Part shown: piece after piece, positions 21,290 through 32,569 of the stretch
How positions within the stretch are numbered: the stretch's first letter is position 1
Layout: every line of letters begins with the position of its first letter
Source: Chelonoidis abingdonii
Lineage: Eukaryota > Chordata > Testudines > Testudinidae
Assembly: GCF_003597395.2 (NCBI RefSeq)
Contig: NC_133770.1
Span: forward strand, 19,388,117 to 19,452,116
DNA: 64,000 nt
Direction: 5' to 3'
Position numbers and translations under genes: made by a program
The notes under the pieces: generated by a model
What the model saw: only the letters and a program-made list of their open reading frames with translations
What the model was told of the DNA's origin: nothing
Databases searched by the model: none

Positions 21290-21781
21290 AAGGGACATCT
21301 GATGACATTAAATGATAGTGCATTTAGGATCAGTGCAGTCAACACAGAAAAACTCCGCAACATCCCGAGAACACCATGCTTGCTACAATGGATGTCACTT
21401 CCCTATTCACTAATATCCCTCACAATGACGGCATAGGTGCCTGCCTGAAATATTTACCTGAAATATGTACAAGACACTGGACAACCCTCGGATATCCATC
21501 CTTTGACACTTTGTCCAAATCTTGAGAGCAGTCATAGGTACTAGGATGGCTCCCCAATATGCCAACCTCTTGGTGGGTTGCCTTGAAGAAGAATTTCTGC
21601 ACAAATGCACCATATAATCAATGATATATCTGAGATACACTGGTGGTATTTCCATCCTCTGAGCAGATGACTCATAGATGTCCATCACAACCTCTGTAAA
21701 CATCACCCATCTATTAAACTCTCTGGAATACACCCACACTAGCATCAACTTCCTGGACACCACAATCAACTGCAATGGGCG
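21290..21781 (+). pseudogene. Penelope-like reverse transcriptase remnant
   Basis: Frame pieces read TMDVTSLFTNIPHNDGIGAC (about 21389-21447), then RAVIGTRMAPQYANLLVGCL (about 21527-21580) followed by EEEFLHKC, and then the HPSIKLSGIH...NFLDTTIN segment (about 21705-21775). These are hallmarks of Penelope-like RTs, which resemble telomerase more than LINE RTs. The YxDD-type catalytic box expected near 21630 reads RYTGGIS, so both aspartates are lost. Frameshifts occur near 21515 and 21600. The upstream palm entry (LRNIP) is at 21351. The 5' part of the RT is missing. Confidence 0.8.
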
Positions 21782-22067
21782 CCTGGCCAACAGCCACTGC
21801 TTTCCAGCCGCCCAGCTCTGAAGGCAGCACAGAAGTAAGGGTGGCAGTACCATAACCCCCCTAAAATAACCTCGTGACGCCCCCTCGCCCCCCGCAATTC
21901 CCCTTTGGGTCAGGATTTGAGAAACCCCAATTTGAGAAACGCGGTTCTTCCCCATGAAAATGGAATAATATAGGGTAAAAAGAACACAAAGACCAGATTT
22001 CACAGCAGGAGACCAGATTTCATGGTCCATGATGCATTTTTCATAGCCATGAATTTGGTGGAGCCCT
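21782..22067. repeat. Unrelated interspersed repeat inserted in the Penelope-like element
   Basis: 'cagctctgaaggcagc' with 'cagaagtaagggtggcagta', then a T/A-rich half ending 'gaatttggtggagccctaa'. This matches a repeat I remember as common in turtles and birds. It separates RT from endonuclease, so it inserted after the host element. I did not find its target duplication. Confidence 0.6.
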
Positions 22068-22069
22068 AA

Positions 22070-22490
22070 CCAGAAGCAAGCTCCCTGTAGAGCACTCAAA
22101 ATGGCATTGGACCATGCCAAAATGATCAACACCCCCCACAAACACAACTTTCAAGATCCATGGAGCCTGCATGTGCCCATCACAACATGTGATGTTCCAT
22201 ATCCAGTACATTAAATGCCCCAACAACAACTATGTGGGTGAACCAGACAATCACTACACTCTCAAATGAACTTTCACAGGAAAAAGATAAAAGACAAAAA
22301 TACTCTGTCATCTGTGGATGAACAGTTTACAAAGCGATCACTCTGTCTGACCTATCAGTCCTCATCCCCAAAGGAAACTGCACAACACTTTCAAAAGAGG
22401 AGCCCGGGAGCTTAAAGTCATAGTTCTGCTAGACACTACAAGTCATGGACTGAACAGAGACATTGGATTTATGGCTTACTACAACAATTT
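22070..22490 (+). pseudogene. GIY-YIG endonuclease remnant of the Penelope-like element
   Basis: The endonuclease of Penelope-like elements cuts the target to start reverse transcription. HIQYIKCPNNNYVGEP (about 22197-22244) matches the family's Y..C..C...YVGET core, with the second cysteine and the final threonine changed. Downstream RGARELKVIVLLDTT and HGLNRDIGFMAYYNN (about 22400-22490) match the C-terminal tail of vertebrate copies. Stops at about 22268 and later break it. The context, directly after the RT remnant and before the 3' tail, supports the call. Confidence 0.7.
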
Positions 22491-22744
22491 GTAATCAAAA
22501 CTATCCCTCCTCCTTTTATTGTCCTGTGACTGGAGAGGTTTTAACAAACCACTCCATCTTGAATATGTGCTAACTACCTATGCTAAATAATCTGTTCCAT
22601 CTTGTGTTTAGCTGTGATGCTCTGAGTACTTTTCCCAGATCTGAAGAAGAGCTCTGTGTTGCTCAAAAGCTTGTCACTGTCACCAGGAGAAGTTGGTCCA
22701 ATAAAAGATAGAACCTCACCGACCATGTCCCTCTAATACAGAAA

Positions 22745-24149
22745 AACAATAAATACACACAATTGTCTCCCCAAGACAAAGAATGGGGAGGAAACCTCAT
22801 TCAACAGACCTAAGTCTGTCTCTTCAATTTTAACTCAGATACGACAATGATGAGCATGGTATAAAGCTCTGAATATCATGGAATACTGGGGAGAAATCCT
22901 GCCTCTATTAAAGTACATGGGAATTACCTGGAGCCTTAAAATCCCTACTGCCCTGCAGGAAAGAGTCTTTTGTGGTATTCAGTGGCAATTACTTTGCAGA
23001 GCAATTGAAATGTAACACCACAACATTTTTTGTGTGCAATACTTAACCCACTTGTGGAGTTCAGTGCCATGGGACATCTGTTAGAAGAATACAGTGGATG
23101 GAGTTTTATTATATTATGATAATGTCAGCCTTTGTACTAGTAACTATGTGAGATAAAATTGAAGATAAAGCTTTTCGTAAAGAAACCACCTGTCTCTTCG
23201 CTGGAAACAATAGTAGTAGTGATAAGCCAAAAGCCCGAGGTTTAAAGAAGAGGAAGATCAATACAAAATGAATGCCTAGGTTTCTGGGATTCAGATGATA
23301 GTCTGTGGGGTTTAGGACGTATTTTATTTCCACTATGTGAAACATGATGCAATTGTCTAGGTGCCTTAAGAGGGGCATGTTTGTGATCTTCTGAAGCTAC
23401 AAGTATCAGCTACTTTGGGAGACGAGATATCAAACTAGGTGGAGCAATGCTGTTATCTTGCATATGTATTTTTGTGTTCCATAGTTGCTTTAGTTACTTT
23501 GCTTGTGATGTGTTAGTGATTTTCCTTGGTTGGGGTTTGAAGGTGCTGAGGATATTTTGTCAGTTTCCCAGTTCAAGTGAATCTCATTGATTCGTTCTGT
23601 TTGTATTGTATATAGTCTGCTACTGTATCAATAGCAGCATAAGTAAATTCCAGGCTCTTGCTTCCATCCATGATTGAGAAAAAGTTGAAATTACACATTA
23701 GAGGCATTGAAAATGTTGATCCTGCAAAGGGCTTCTGAAGATTTTTTATAATGTGGCTCACATTTTGAGAGAGGGTGTCTCATGGACACCTCCCATCCCA
23801 TTAAGAAGCACATAACATCCAAGTGGCAACTGTGACAGATATGGCAACCACATCCAGTGTCTTTTTTTATTGTATGTTTAAAGCATGAAAACCTCAAAAA
23901 TCAATATATTGCAATGGGCCAAACAATATGAGCTGTGGAGTAGTCATAACCCTTTGTACCAATACATATGGCAGCCATTACAGCAATATTTTATGTGGAA
24001 TAAGTAGCATTAAATAAGCATTTAATATATATTTTAGCTGTATTTTAATTCAGTTGTCAACTTGGAAAAATATCATTAGACAAGTGTGCAATGTTATTTT
24101 TAGCTTTTTTTTAGTGTAGTTTAGCAGCTGGAAACAAAGAGGAGAGCAG
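22745..24149. other. No gene recognised
   Basis: High-complexity, AT-rich sequence without a clear repeat. Frames at 23109-23378 and 23573-23897 show no family features. Confidence 0.4.
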
Positions 24150-24216
24150 CAAAGAGTCCTGTGGCACCTTATAGACTAACAGACGTATTGGAGCATGAGC
24201 TTTCGTGGGTATAGGA
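24150..24216 (-). repeat. Penelope-like 3'-end fragment
   Basis: 'gagtcctgtggcacctta' with 'gactaacagacgtattgg' and 'gagctttcgtggg', the reverse complement of a Penelope-type 3' segment related to the arms at 57697-57940. Confidence 0.65.
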
Positions 24217-25242
24217 AACTGGGATCAATCTGAGATTAAATAAACGTGTGTCATCTTAAAACGAAACTGGAAAGCACTGACTGTATCCTCCTGGTGACTG
24301 TGCAGAAGAAAGGGCTGTGGAATATGGACCCTTTCCTTCAGCACTTAATCTAATGAATGGGTCTGGAATTCATCAGCACTGCTCACAGGAGCAAGGGATA
24401 CAGAACTGGACCCTGAGTCAAGAGCTGAGGTTTTGGTCCTGTGTCATTACTATATCATTACCATAACCTCTAGTTTATTCATAGAATTGAATGGCTGGAT
24501 CACAGGTAGCCTCTCATGGGTTTGCAAAACAGCTGGTGGCTGGCTACTCTGATGAAGGCTAACAGGAAAATGTACATTTCTAATCTCAAGGTAGGTGCTA
24601 TCATGGGCTGCTTGGAGTTTGTAGACTCGGTCCAGAGGAAGAGGTGGTGTGAAGTGGAGGAATTGCAACTTCGAGTCACCATTCCTTCCTGGCACCTCTT
24701 CACATGTTAGAAGAAGAGTAATTTACCACATGCCTTTTTAGGCTGCACCACCTTTGTGCACTGGGGAGGGAGAGCTGTGGCCCCATCTATTTGCTCATGT
24801 TGGAGAGAACTGGGCACACGGACCTGATATCTTGCTCTGCACTCAGAGCCAGGATCTGAGCTGGTCTTACCTAGCTGTGCGGGAGGGTGGGGCCTTACTG
24901 CCCGCACTCCCCTGTATGACAGCGAAGGACCAAGGCACAATATAGCCTTGTAGAACTACTATGACTGCAGAGTCTCAGTTCGATTGTAAGGTGGGTTTAA
25001 TACCACTTGTACCACTGTTCAGATCCCAAATTCTATATTTGATTATACTTTTTATTTACACATTGTAGATTACAGTTGGTTAACCAAGGAGTTTGCAGTA
25101 GACACTTAGGGAAATATGAAAATTAAGTGCTGCAAGGGCCGAATTAATATGCTTCCATTAAGAGACTTAACAGGTACCTCCACAGTGTTGGAGATAATCT
25201 GAACACCGCATTCAGTATGCAATAGCAGTGGCTGTTTGGAGG
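24217..25242. other. No gene recognised
   Basis: Unassigned sequence. Short frames only, with no splice-linked coding evidence. Confidence 0.4.
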
Positions 25243-25450
25243 ATACTGCATGGGAACTGGAACTCCTGTATTCCCAATTCTGCCACTTGTAACGTTGGGC
25301 CAATCACTTATCCACGCTGTGCCTCAGTTTCCTCATCTAAAGGCTGGGTACAGTGATTCATACTTCACTAGGATGCTGTGTGGCTTAATGGAATATTGTA
25401 AAATGCATTGAAACTCCTAGATGAAAGGCACTTCATCAGTGCAATGTACT
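25243..25450 (+). repeat. MIR-type SINE
   Basis: 'ttctgccacttgtaac', 'ttgggccaatcactta' and 'tgtgcctcagtttcctcat' form the MIR core in order, followed by a LINE2-like tail. The 5' pol III part is weak. Confidence 0.8.
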
Positions 25451-26619
25451 GTTACCACTTCAGCCCAAACCTAGTCTTTTTGAGAGGTTAAAGGTAGAAT
25501 AGCAGCATGTTTCCTTCCAGATCTGTTACCTGATTCCAGAATTAGACCATTTCGCAGGTATGGGCATCTCACAGGCCACCTTTCCCTTCTGTGCAAATGG
25601 TTCAATAATCATTCTATCTGCTCTGTTGGCCTGTGACTGTTGTGAGTTGCCATTTGTGTCTGAGAGAAGAAGCAAGGAGACATTCACAAGAGGCTTTCTA
25701 TTGGGAGGAAGTTGAGCCTGACTGGTGCAGTACAGCCCCTGCAATTCCTCAAACTATGTATATTTGTGATTTTCTTCCAGTTTTGTTGCCTCCTCATTGC
25801 ATCTAGAAAATATGATGTTTACCTGTCTGCTTCCCTGCCATTGTGGGCCTGAGGGAAAGATACCAATTACTCCCCTTTTCATCAGTTTCATTTACTTGGA
25901 AGAAATGGGCAATTTTAAGGTTCTCCGTGGTTTAGCGTTTAGCAGTAGCAGTGTATTTCTAGCACATTTCTATTTTTGGCTTGAACATACTTTATAAATA
26001 GGAGGAGAGAGGCTGTTGCAGAAACAATAACTACAAAAGATGTTGCTGGTCCAGTGTTGTTGGGTTTTTTTGCACTGATTCAGTGATGTTTTTAAAAAGG
26101 CCAGGTTATTGTCAAACTTGCACTATTTCAGCTAGCAGAGGAACATAAAACATCAGGAAAAGCAGCGAGTGCTCTATATTTTTCCTTAGATCTGAGCACA
26201 ATGCCCCCATTAAACTTCATAGGAGCTACACATAGGTCCCTCTCTGGCCAATTTGTGACACAGTGACATTATGCAGATGCAGCCGCTTCCTCAGGAACAT
26301 CTTCCTGTGTGACTGCTTGGTCTCTACCTTACCATCGGTTGCCCTTTTCCTTTTTTCGGAGCGTACTTTTCTGTGGGCTTCCCCTTTAAATCAGGCGGAG
26401 ACTAGCCATAGCTGCCCTGAGTGCTGTTTGCTGCATCTCTTTCTTTCAGCTGGTAAGTATTCTTAACTTCTCATATGTATTTTCTCCAGTTTTCCCCTCA
26501 TCACTCCTGAGCAGATGGCACATATCTATTGTTTTCAAATATGATGATCCCAAAAAGAAGGATGTTTGTAGTTAAGGCCCAACACTACTGGGCCTCAGGG
26601 ACCATGAATCTCATTCCCA
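25451..26619. other. No confirmed gene; possible exon edge near 26453
   Basis: At 26438-26460 a pyrimidine tract and CAG (atctctttctttcag) are followed three bases later by GTAAGTAT, a near-consensus 5' splice site. The preceding 26263-26466 frame has no recognised domain. Could mark a non-coding exon or be coincidence. Confidence 0.25.
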
Positions 26620-26870
26620 GTTCTGCCCCAGACTTTTTGTGTGCCCTTGGCAATTCACCTTAAGATCTGATTTTTGGAAGCACTGAGCATCTCTAGCTCC
26701 AGTTGGCTTCCACAGAGGCTCAGGTTGGTGAGCATTTCTGAAAACCGGGCATTAAAATCTTTGTGACTCTATTTTATTACCTGTAAATTGAGGATAATAT
26801 TATCAACATCTATCATGAGGTTTTGCAAGCCTACACTGTGTAACATTTGTAATGTAAGATCAAGTATTCC
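26620..26870 (+). repeat. MIR-type SINE split by an 88-bp insert
   Basis: The MIR left part (ttctgccccagac...cccttggcaattcacctt) and right part (tgtgactctattttattacctgtaaa) are separated by the TTAA-flanked insert at 26664-26751. Confidence 0.65.
26660..26755. mobile_element. 88-bp miniature inverted-repeat element with TTAA duplication
   Basis: TTAA at 26660-26663 and 26752-26755 bounds 26664-26751. The ends (gatctgatttttggaagc / gcatttctgaaaaccgggca) are imperfect inverted copies. TTAA duplication is typical of piggyBac-type transposition. The sequence resembles the larger inverted element at 61881-62081. Confidence 0.55.
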
Positions 26871-27237
26871 GTGAAGTAGGGGATACAATCAGACACATCC
26901 TCTTTGTTGCATGGGGAAGGCAGGGGAAGACTAGTAGCTTATTTAGAAATAGACTTGTAAATTGGGGGAGTGGATCAGCTGGTTCAACAAAGAAAGAACA
27001 GCCCTTAGGTCAGCGAGGTTTCCTTCCCGTGCTATTCTTGGGGAGTTACAGTATGTGGGTTACAAGATAAATAAAATGATATCTTTACATAACTAAGAAT
27101 CAGAGGAGGAATTCCAGCTTGCAGTATAACTTGGCTCTTTAATAAAAAGCTGTGGCCTTCTCAAAGTTCTACCCCCTTCTCCCCCTGCCCCTGCCATAAT
27201 TTCTGCAAATCAAATAGGTTTCTAGCTTCCTATGTTT
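26871..27237. other. No gene recognised
   Basis: Unassigned AT-rich spacer. Confidence 0.4.
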
Positions 27238-27647
27238 CCTCTTGGCAGGGCCGGCTCTTGGCACCAGCGTTCCAAGATGAAGCACTGGAATGGGTTACCT
27301 AGGGAGGTGGTGGAATTTCCTTCCTTAGAGTTTTTAAGGTCAGGCTTGACAAAGCCCTGGCTGGGATGATTTAGTTGGGAATTGATCCTGCTTTGAGTTG
27401 GACTCAATGACCTCCTGAGGTCCCTTCCAGCCCTGATATTCTGTGATTCTATGATTCCATGATAAGCATGTGCTTGGGGTGGCAATTTTCAAGGGACGGC
27501 ACTCCGGATTTGTTTTTTTTTTTGTTGTTTTTTGCTTCGGCGGCGGCACTCCATTTCTGTTTTTGTTTTTGCTTCACTCTGGCCTTTTTTTTTTTTTTTT
27601 TCTTCGCTTGGGGCGGCAAAAAATCTGGAGCCAGCCCTGCCTCTTGG
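27238..27647. mobile_element. hAT-type non-autonomous transposon with 8-bp TSD
   Basis: Perfect 8-bp duplication CCTCTTGG (27238-27245 and 27640-27647). Termini CAGGGCCGGCTC and GAGCCAGCCCTG are inverted repeats with one mismatch. The body 27246-27639 includes two related 'cggcggcactcc'-type blocks and long T runs. A CR1 3' end (27277-27463) has inserted inside. No transposase. Confidence 0.9.
27277..27463 (+). mobile_element. CR1 3' end nested inside the hAT element
   Basis: Starts 'atgaagcactggaatggg' and ends with the CR1 microsatellite-like tail (tgtgattctatgattccatga). AAG flanks both sides (27274-27276 and 27464-27466). It collinearly matches the 3' end of the CR1 at 2505-4075. Confidence 0.85.
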
Positions 27648-29134
27648 AGCCTGACCTGGCCTTAAATCCCCTGCCCAGGACTGTTCCTCTACCCTGTCTG
27701 CTTCTGTAAGGTCTGGAGTAGATCCTGAAAGCTGTGCCCTGTGAGGGGACCCCTGTGCCAGTGTGGAACCCTATTGACAGCAGCAGGCTTACACACGGCA
27801 CAGGAGTCAGCAAGTGAAGAGCAGCTTGCAGGACTGGGGGGAGTCTCCACTCGGCACTGGGGCGGGACTCTCTAACCCTACAGAGGCTCGTATGTAAAAA
27901 GTATTTTTCTAAGGATAACTAGGACTTGCCTGAGGATTTAAAAAATAATTTGCATAACTTGGTGTGGGCGTGTATTAGTAGCCACCGAAATACTGTATAA
28001 ACTTTGTATGACCAAAACGTGACATTAACACAAAATGAATTGTAATTAATCATAGCTGGCTGCTAATTACCTATAAAATCTGATTAAAGGGAAAACTAAA
28101 TTTACTGTAAAGTAATTAGTGTTTTGATATTAAGGGTGTGTCCGTGTAACTATGCCTACCTCCCCTTGCTTATTTATTACCAGTGATGTTTATGAGCATT
28201 TTATTTTTGTTCCTTGTTCAAACGTTACAAAGACTGAAGGACAAAATTAGAATAATGAATGTTTGTTTGTTAATAAAACAAATATTGTATAGACCTTTGT
28301 AGATACCAACATTGTGATACTGTCAGAGGAATGTAGCTTTTTAAACATATTAGCATAGAAATAGGTTCTTTTCCTGTTACTTCAAATAGCTTTAGTTGCA
28401 CTGGTTTGTCATTCAGCTGTCAACAAGGCAACAAATCTTCAGTGTAAATTGACACCTCCACCACACACCTCCCCCAAGAAAGGCCCTGACAAATGGATCC
28501 TGAAATATTCATATAATTAAATCCCCTAACAAACAGACTTCAGTAGCTAATGGGGTTTCATAAGGCAGCATAAAATCACTTTATATTACTACAGCAGGAC
28601 ATTCTGGAGTGAATTTTCAAGGGAGTATGCAGGGGTTTTATACCACACACTTCTGTGGTTAAGAAAAGGATCATACATAACTCCCTACAGATGCATATAA
28701 TCCCACGGAGTTGCTATAGAAATTGTTCTCCAGTGAGAGTGGCATAAGCAGATGAAAGCTCTTCCCTGTTGTGGAGAAAAGAGCATGCTATGGTCCTTTC
28801 CCAGGCTTTGTGTGGAGCAAGAGTAAGCATAGATTCTATTACTTATATAGGAAGCAGGAGGATAACAGCAGCGTCTTGAATATGGTTCCATTTCTCCACA
28901 CTTCACTAGGATAAGAGTAAATAGATATTCTCCTATTAGCTCTGTGCCATCAGGATATCCGTATAGCAAATTAAAGAGAAAAAACAATATTAAAATAGCA
29001 TTACCATTCTCAGGCACCCAACCCCCAAATAAATGTAATTTGGAGTCCAGTCCCTTAATTCCACCTTAATATGCCTAAAATTACAGCACAAATGGTCAAT
29101 TAACATATAGTCTGATAACAAAATCTATTATATT
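27648..29134. other. No gene recognised; high-complexity block
   Basis: About 27940-28420 is AT-rich, high-complexity and free of repeat landmarks, so it could be conserved non-coding sequence, but I cannot test this. Nothing coding. Confidence 0.35.
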
Positions 29135-29243
29135 ACAAAGCCCTGGCTGGGATGATTTAGTTGGGGATTGGTCCTGCTTTGAGCAGGGGGTTGGACTAGA
29201 TGACCTCCTGAGGTCCCTTCCAACACTGAGATTCTATGATTCT
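29135..29243 (+). mobile_element. CR1 3' end, severely 5'-truncated
   Basis: 'aaagccctggctgggatgat', 'ggttggactagatgacctcc' and the terminal 'gattctatgattct' are the canonical CR1 tail, about 109 bp long. Confidence 0.9.
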
Positions 29244-29308
29244 AGATCTACTGTGTGTTCTGATTTGAAAAGCTGTGCTGCAAGGTAAGGCATGGTGGAA
29301 CAGAGTTT

Positions 29309-29517
29309 TACTCCTGAGGGCATTCTGTGCCAAAAAAGTAAACATTTTGCAACAACAAATTAAAAATTCTCCATACAATATTTTACAATTCTGCACATTT
29401 TATTTGTCAAATAAATGTGGAGGCTCCAGCATGGCAGTGGGGAGCACAGGCCACTGGCTGCACAGAGGTGGAGATCACTGTGCACATGCGCAGTGGCGCA
29501 AAATTCCCCCAGGAGTA
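29309..29517. mobile_element. TA-flanked miniature inverted-repeat element (Tc1/mariner-like size of TSD)
   Basis: Body 29311-29515, with TA at both sides. Inverted ends of about 21 bp: CTCCTGAGGGCATTCTGTGCC at left versus the complement of GGCGCAAAATTCCCCCAGGAG at right. It is 205 bp with no coding capacity. TA duplication suggests a Tc1/mariner-type mobiliser; the superfamily is inferred. Confidence 0.65.
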
Positions 29518-31062
29518 AGAATTTGTTCTCATAAAGGGTGAATGATAACATAATAAGCATGGTAAGCCAGATTCTACCTCTAGTTACCCGGGTGTTCCCA
29601 GGGGGTTAACAGGTGTAACAAAGGGCAGAATTTAGCCTCAAATGCAAATATATGTGTTGTGGACCAGGATTATTATGTTGGTTAAAGTGTCCTGCTCAGG
29701 GTATATTTAATGTGATATACAACATTTCATCTATGTGTCATGGATATGACTCCAGTCCTGCTCTACAGTGACCCAAAGCAGATACCCCTCTGATGACTTC
29801 AGCGGCTTGTGTGAAGTGAGTTGGTAGACTCAATCCAAGCCCCAGTGAAAGCTGTGTACATCACAAAAACAGCTATCACAACTGGCACCTTGACTGACAG
29901 CTTCAGCAGAGGCCAAAGAAACAATGACCATGGAGACTCAACTGCTCTCTTGATCTTTGAAGTGGTCTCTCCCAGGGTCAGGGCTGAGCAGAATGGCAGG
30001 CTGGTGTGGGTCAGTGTTTTCTTCTGTTGTCCATCCTTTGCCTGTTCTGTGGATAAATGGAAGACTTAAGTCTCCAGGGCACTTTTCATGACCATTAATC
30101 TAAGTAAGATAAAGTAGTACTATAATTCAAGTTAGCAGCTTGCCTGTTCAGTTCCATAATAAAGTTAACATTGATTTTGCAACAGTTGGGAGCCATCAAG
30201 TTGTATAGCAAATACCTATATAATGGCGTGATCGTATTTTTGTTATCTTGGTTTTCCCTTCAGTCTTTCTGGTTATCAGACTCACTGGGTTCCGATTGTT
30301 CAAATTAGATCATAAGCTCCTTTTAGCAGGGACTGTCTCTTTCAGGTGTGGTGCCTGACACCATAGAGCCCCTGTCCTGATTGGGGACGATAGCAATACA
30401 AATAGGAATGCAGTAGTAGCCAGTGAAGAGTGTAGAGAACAATGAGAATGCCTCATATTTCATCCTCAAGGGCATATTTCCAGTCGACAGTGTCCATTCT
30501 TATTTTGAGATAGACAAGCTGCTTCCACCTTCAAGGACTTCCACCAACTGCTTTGCCAGGCAAAGCCATGCTTTGCGCTTCTGTTAAGTGGTTGTGATGA
30601 TAATAACTTTGTTTTTTTAACTAGCAGTAAGAGCTATCACATGTTTCATTATAATTCTCCTGTGTAATATTGCTGAGTGCTATAGAGCATGGGAATTTAA
30701 GTCTCGTTTATAGTGGAGCTTAATCCCCAATTTCAGTACTTGATGCATAGCCATTCCAGTGCAAGTCTCTCATGTACACAAGGAGAGCCACAACTGAAGT
30801 GGATGGAGCTCACTTGGGCTTCAAGTAGGAGTAAGCCACTGGTACCATGTGCAGTCTTCACTGGTGCATCAATTACTAAAATTAGGGCTAACACCCAGAC
30901 AAAGTCTCAGGTACTAATCAGATACCCAGAAATTCCATAGATAGATAGATACGATCTGGCCTAACCAACTGCTGGAGAATTCTTAGCACCAAGCCCTCAG
31001 ATTAAAATTGTTTGGCACTCCTGCCTGCCCCTGGTAATCCTCACATCACAGACTGATATAGC
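29518..31062. other. No gene recognised; sauropsid repeat piece at 30333-30420
   Basis: 30333-30420 ('gcagggactgtctct', 'attggggacgatagc') belongs to the same dispersed family as 541-630. The rest, including a mid-complexity stretch at 29740-30070, is unassigned. Confidence 0.4.
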
Positions 31063-31333
31063 TGAGGCCATGTCTATGCTACAGCAGCACAGCTATGGCA
31101 CTGCAGCTGTAGTGCAGACACTTCCTACACTGACAGAAGGGTTTTTTCTATTGATATAGGTAATCCACCTCTCCCAGAAGTGGTAGCTAGGTTGATGGAA
31201 GAATTCTTCCGTTGATCTAACTGCATCTATAATGGGGGCTAGCTTGACCTATATTGCATAGGGCATGAAATTTTTCACAGCCCTGAGCAATATAGCCCGA
31301 TCAATCTAATTTTTAGGTGTAGACCAGGCATGA
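31063..31333. mobile_element. Harbinger-like MITE, 265 bp
   Basis: Body 31066-31330 bounded by TGA on both sides (3-bp duplication, as in PIF/Harbinger). The termini GGCCATGTCTATGCTACAG and TTTTTAGGTGTAGACCAGGCA are inverted and share the GTCTACAC core with the 1.08-kb elements at 31483 and 50768. An internal inverted segment (gttgatggaagaattcttcc) is also visible. Confidence 0.75.
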
Positions 31334-31479
31334 GATGCAGCAAAATTATGATTTACAAGTAAAACTTTTCATTTCTGTGGCAGAAAAGATTTTGACAAAT
31401 GGCTAAGCCTGCATCTTGTGAACATCTTCAACAGCTCTAAAAATGACTGAATAGCTTTAGATGTAAAAATTGTTTTGTC

Positions 31480-32569
31480 TCAGGCCAGGTCTACACTGCG
31501 ACTTTAAATCGGTTTAATGGCCGATATACCGATTTAACGCTGTATCCGTTCACACGACGTCGTCATTAATATCGAGTTAAACGTCTCCTAAATCGATTCG
31601 GAACTCCTCCCAAACGAGAGGATAGCGCAATTCATAGTGATAACTGGATTAGGTCGTAGTGGACGAAAATCGAGTTATGGCTCCCGAGCGCATCCCAGAG
31701 TGCAGCACGACGCTTCTGGACAGCAATCATAACTCAGATGCAGCGGGCAGTAAACAGGAAAAGCCCGCGATTTATGTGAATACATTTCCTGCTGCCCAGC
31801 GTTGGAGCTCTGCATCAGCACGGCTGGCGATTGCACGTCTGAGAACGAAAAAGAGCTCCAGCTAGACGTACGGGAATAACTAGGTCTGGATCGCTTATGG
31901 GGAGACAAATCTGTTGTTATTCCAGCTCCGTTACAGAACAGCGAAATGCCAAGCGTTGTGAATAAAAAAACTCCAGGAACACAGCGCTGCGTGACAAGCG
32001 TAACGGGAAGCAGAGACTCAAATGGACGCTCATGAAGGCGAGGAGAGGCGGTACGAGAGACTCCAGCTATCCCACAGTCCTACAGCAGTCTCGAGAAAAT
32101 TATTTGCCATTCTTGGCTGCAGTCCCATATGTCTGTAGGTCAAACACATGGTCGGCGTGGTTCAGGGAACAGCTCCTCAGATTTTATTTCCCCCCCCACC
32201 ACGTGAAAAAAAAGGGAAAAGATTGGCGTGCTACTGGCGTTATGCCCAATGCACTCGGCGAAAAAGGCGCCAACAGTTGTTCTGCTGCCTTCCACAAGAG
32301 GGGTGGGGGCTGTAACCCAGCATACCAACCGCGGGCAATGTTTTCTGCCCCATCAGCACTGTGCTTCAACACGAATAGGGAACTATGGGATGCTGGGAAC
32401 AGCTACCCCAAGTGCAACCGCTCCTGAAATCGAAGATGCTTGGACCCGACTGCAACAAACGATTTCTGGTATCCGCACTGTGGACGCGCTAAACCGATTT
32501 TATTAGATCTGTTTTGTAATATCGGTTTAAGCTAATTCGAAATAATCGTGCAGTGTAGACGTACCCTCA
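31480..32569. mobile_element. Harbinger-like non-autonomous element, 1,084 bp (copy 1)
   Basis: Body 31483-32566 flanked by TCA on each side. TIRs are GGCCAGGTCTACACTGC and the complement of GCAGTGTAGACGTACCC. Subterminal stretches carry repeated 'taaatcggttt' and 'aaccgatttta' motifs in inverted orientation. Open frames inside (32032-32427 and others) have no transposase features. The same element is present at 50768-51850. Confidence 0.8.

Larger units (their letters stand above)
21280..22744 (+). mobile_element. Penelope-like element, degenerate, 5'-truncated
   Basis: Penelope-like retroelement with RT then GIY-YIG endonuclease and a 3' tail. The RT signatures are below. The 3' region ends with 'gaagaagagctctgtgttgc', 'gttggtccaataaaagat' and a tail near 'ccctctaat', the same end found at 34195-34465. 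About 21782-22067 is an unrelated repeat inserted between the RT C-terminus and the endonuclease. Many stops; inactive. Confidence 0.8.

Noticed and set aside
32032..32427. 131-codon frame as possible Harbinger transposase or Myb-like protein
   Set aside because: No DDE motif or helix-turn-helix; the corresponding frame is not kept in the copy at 50768-51850.
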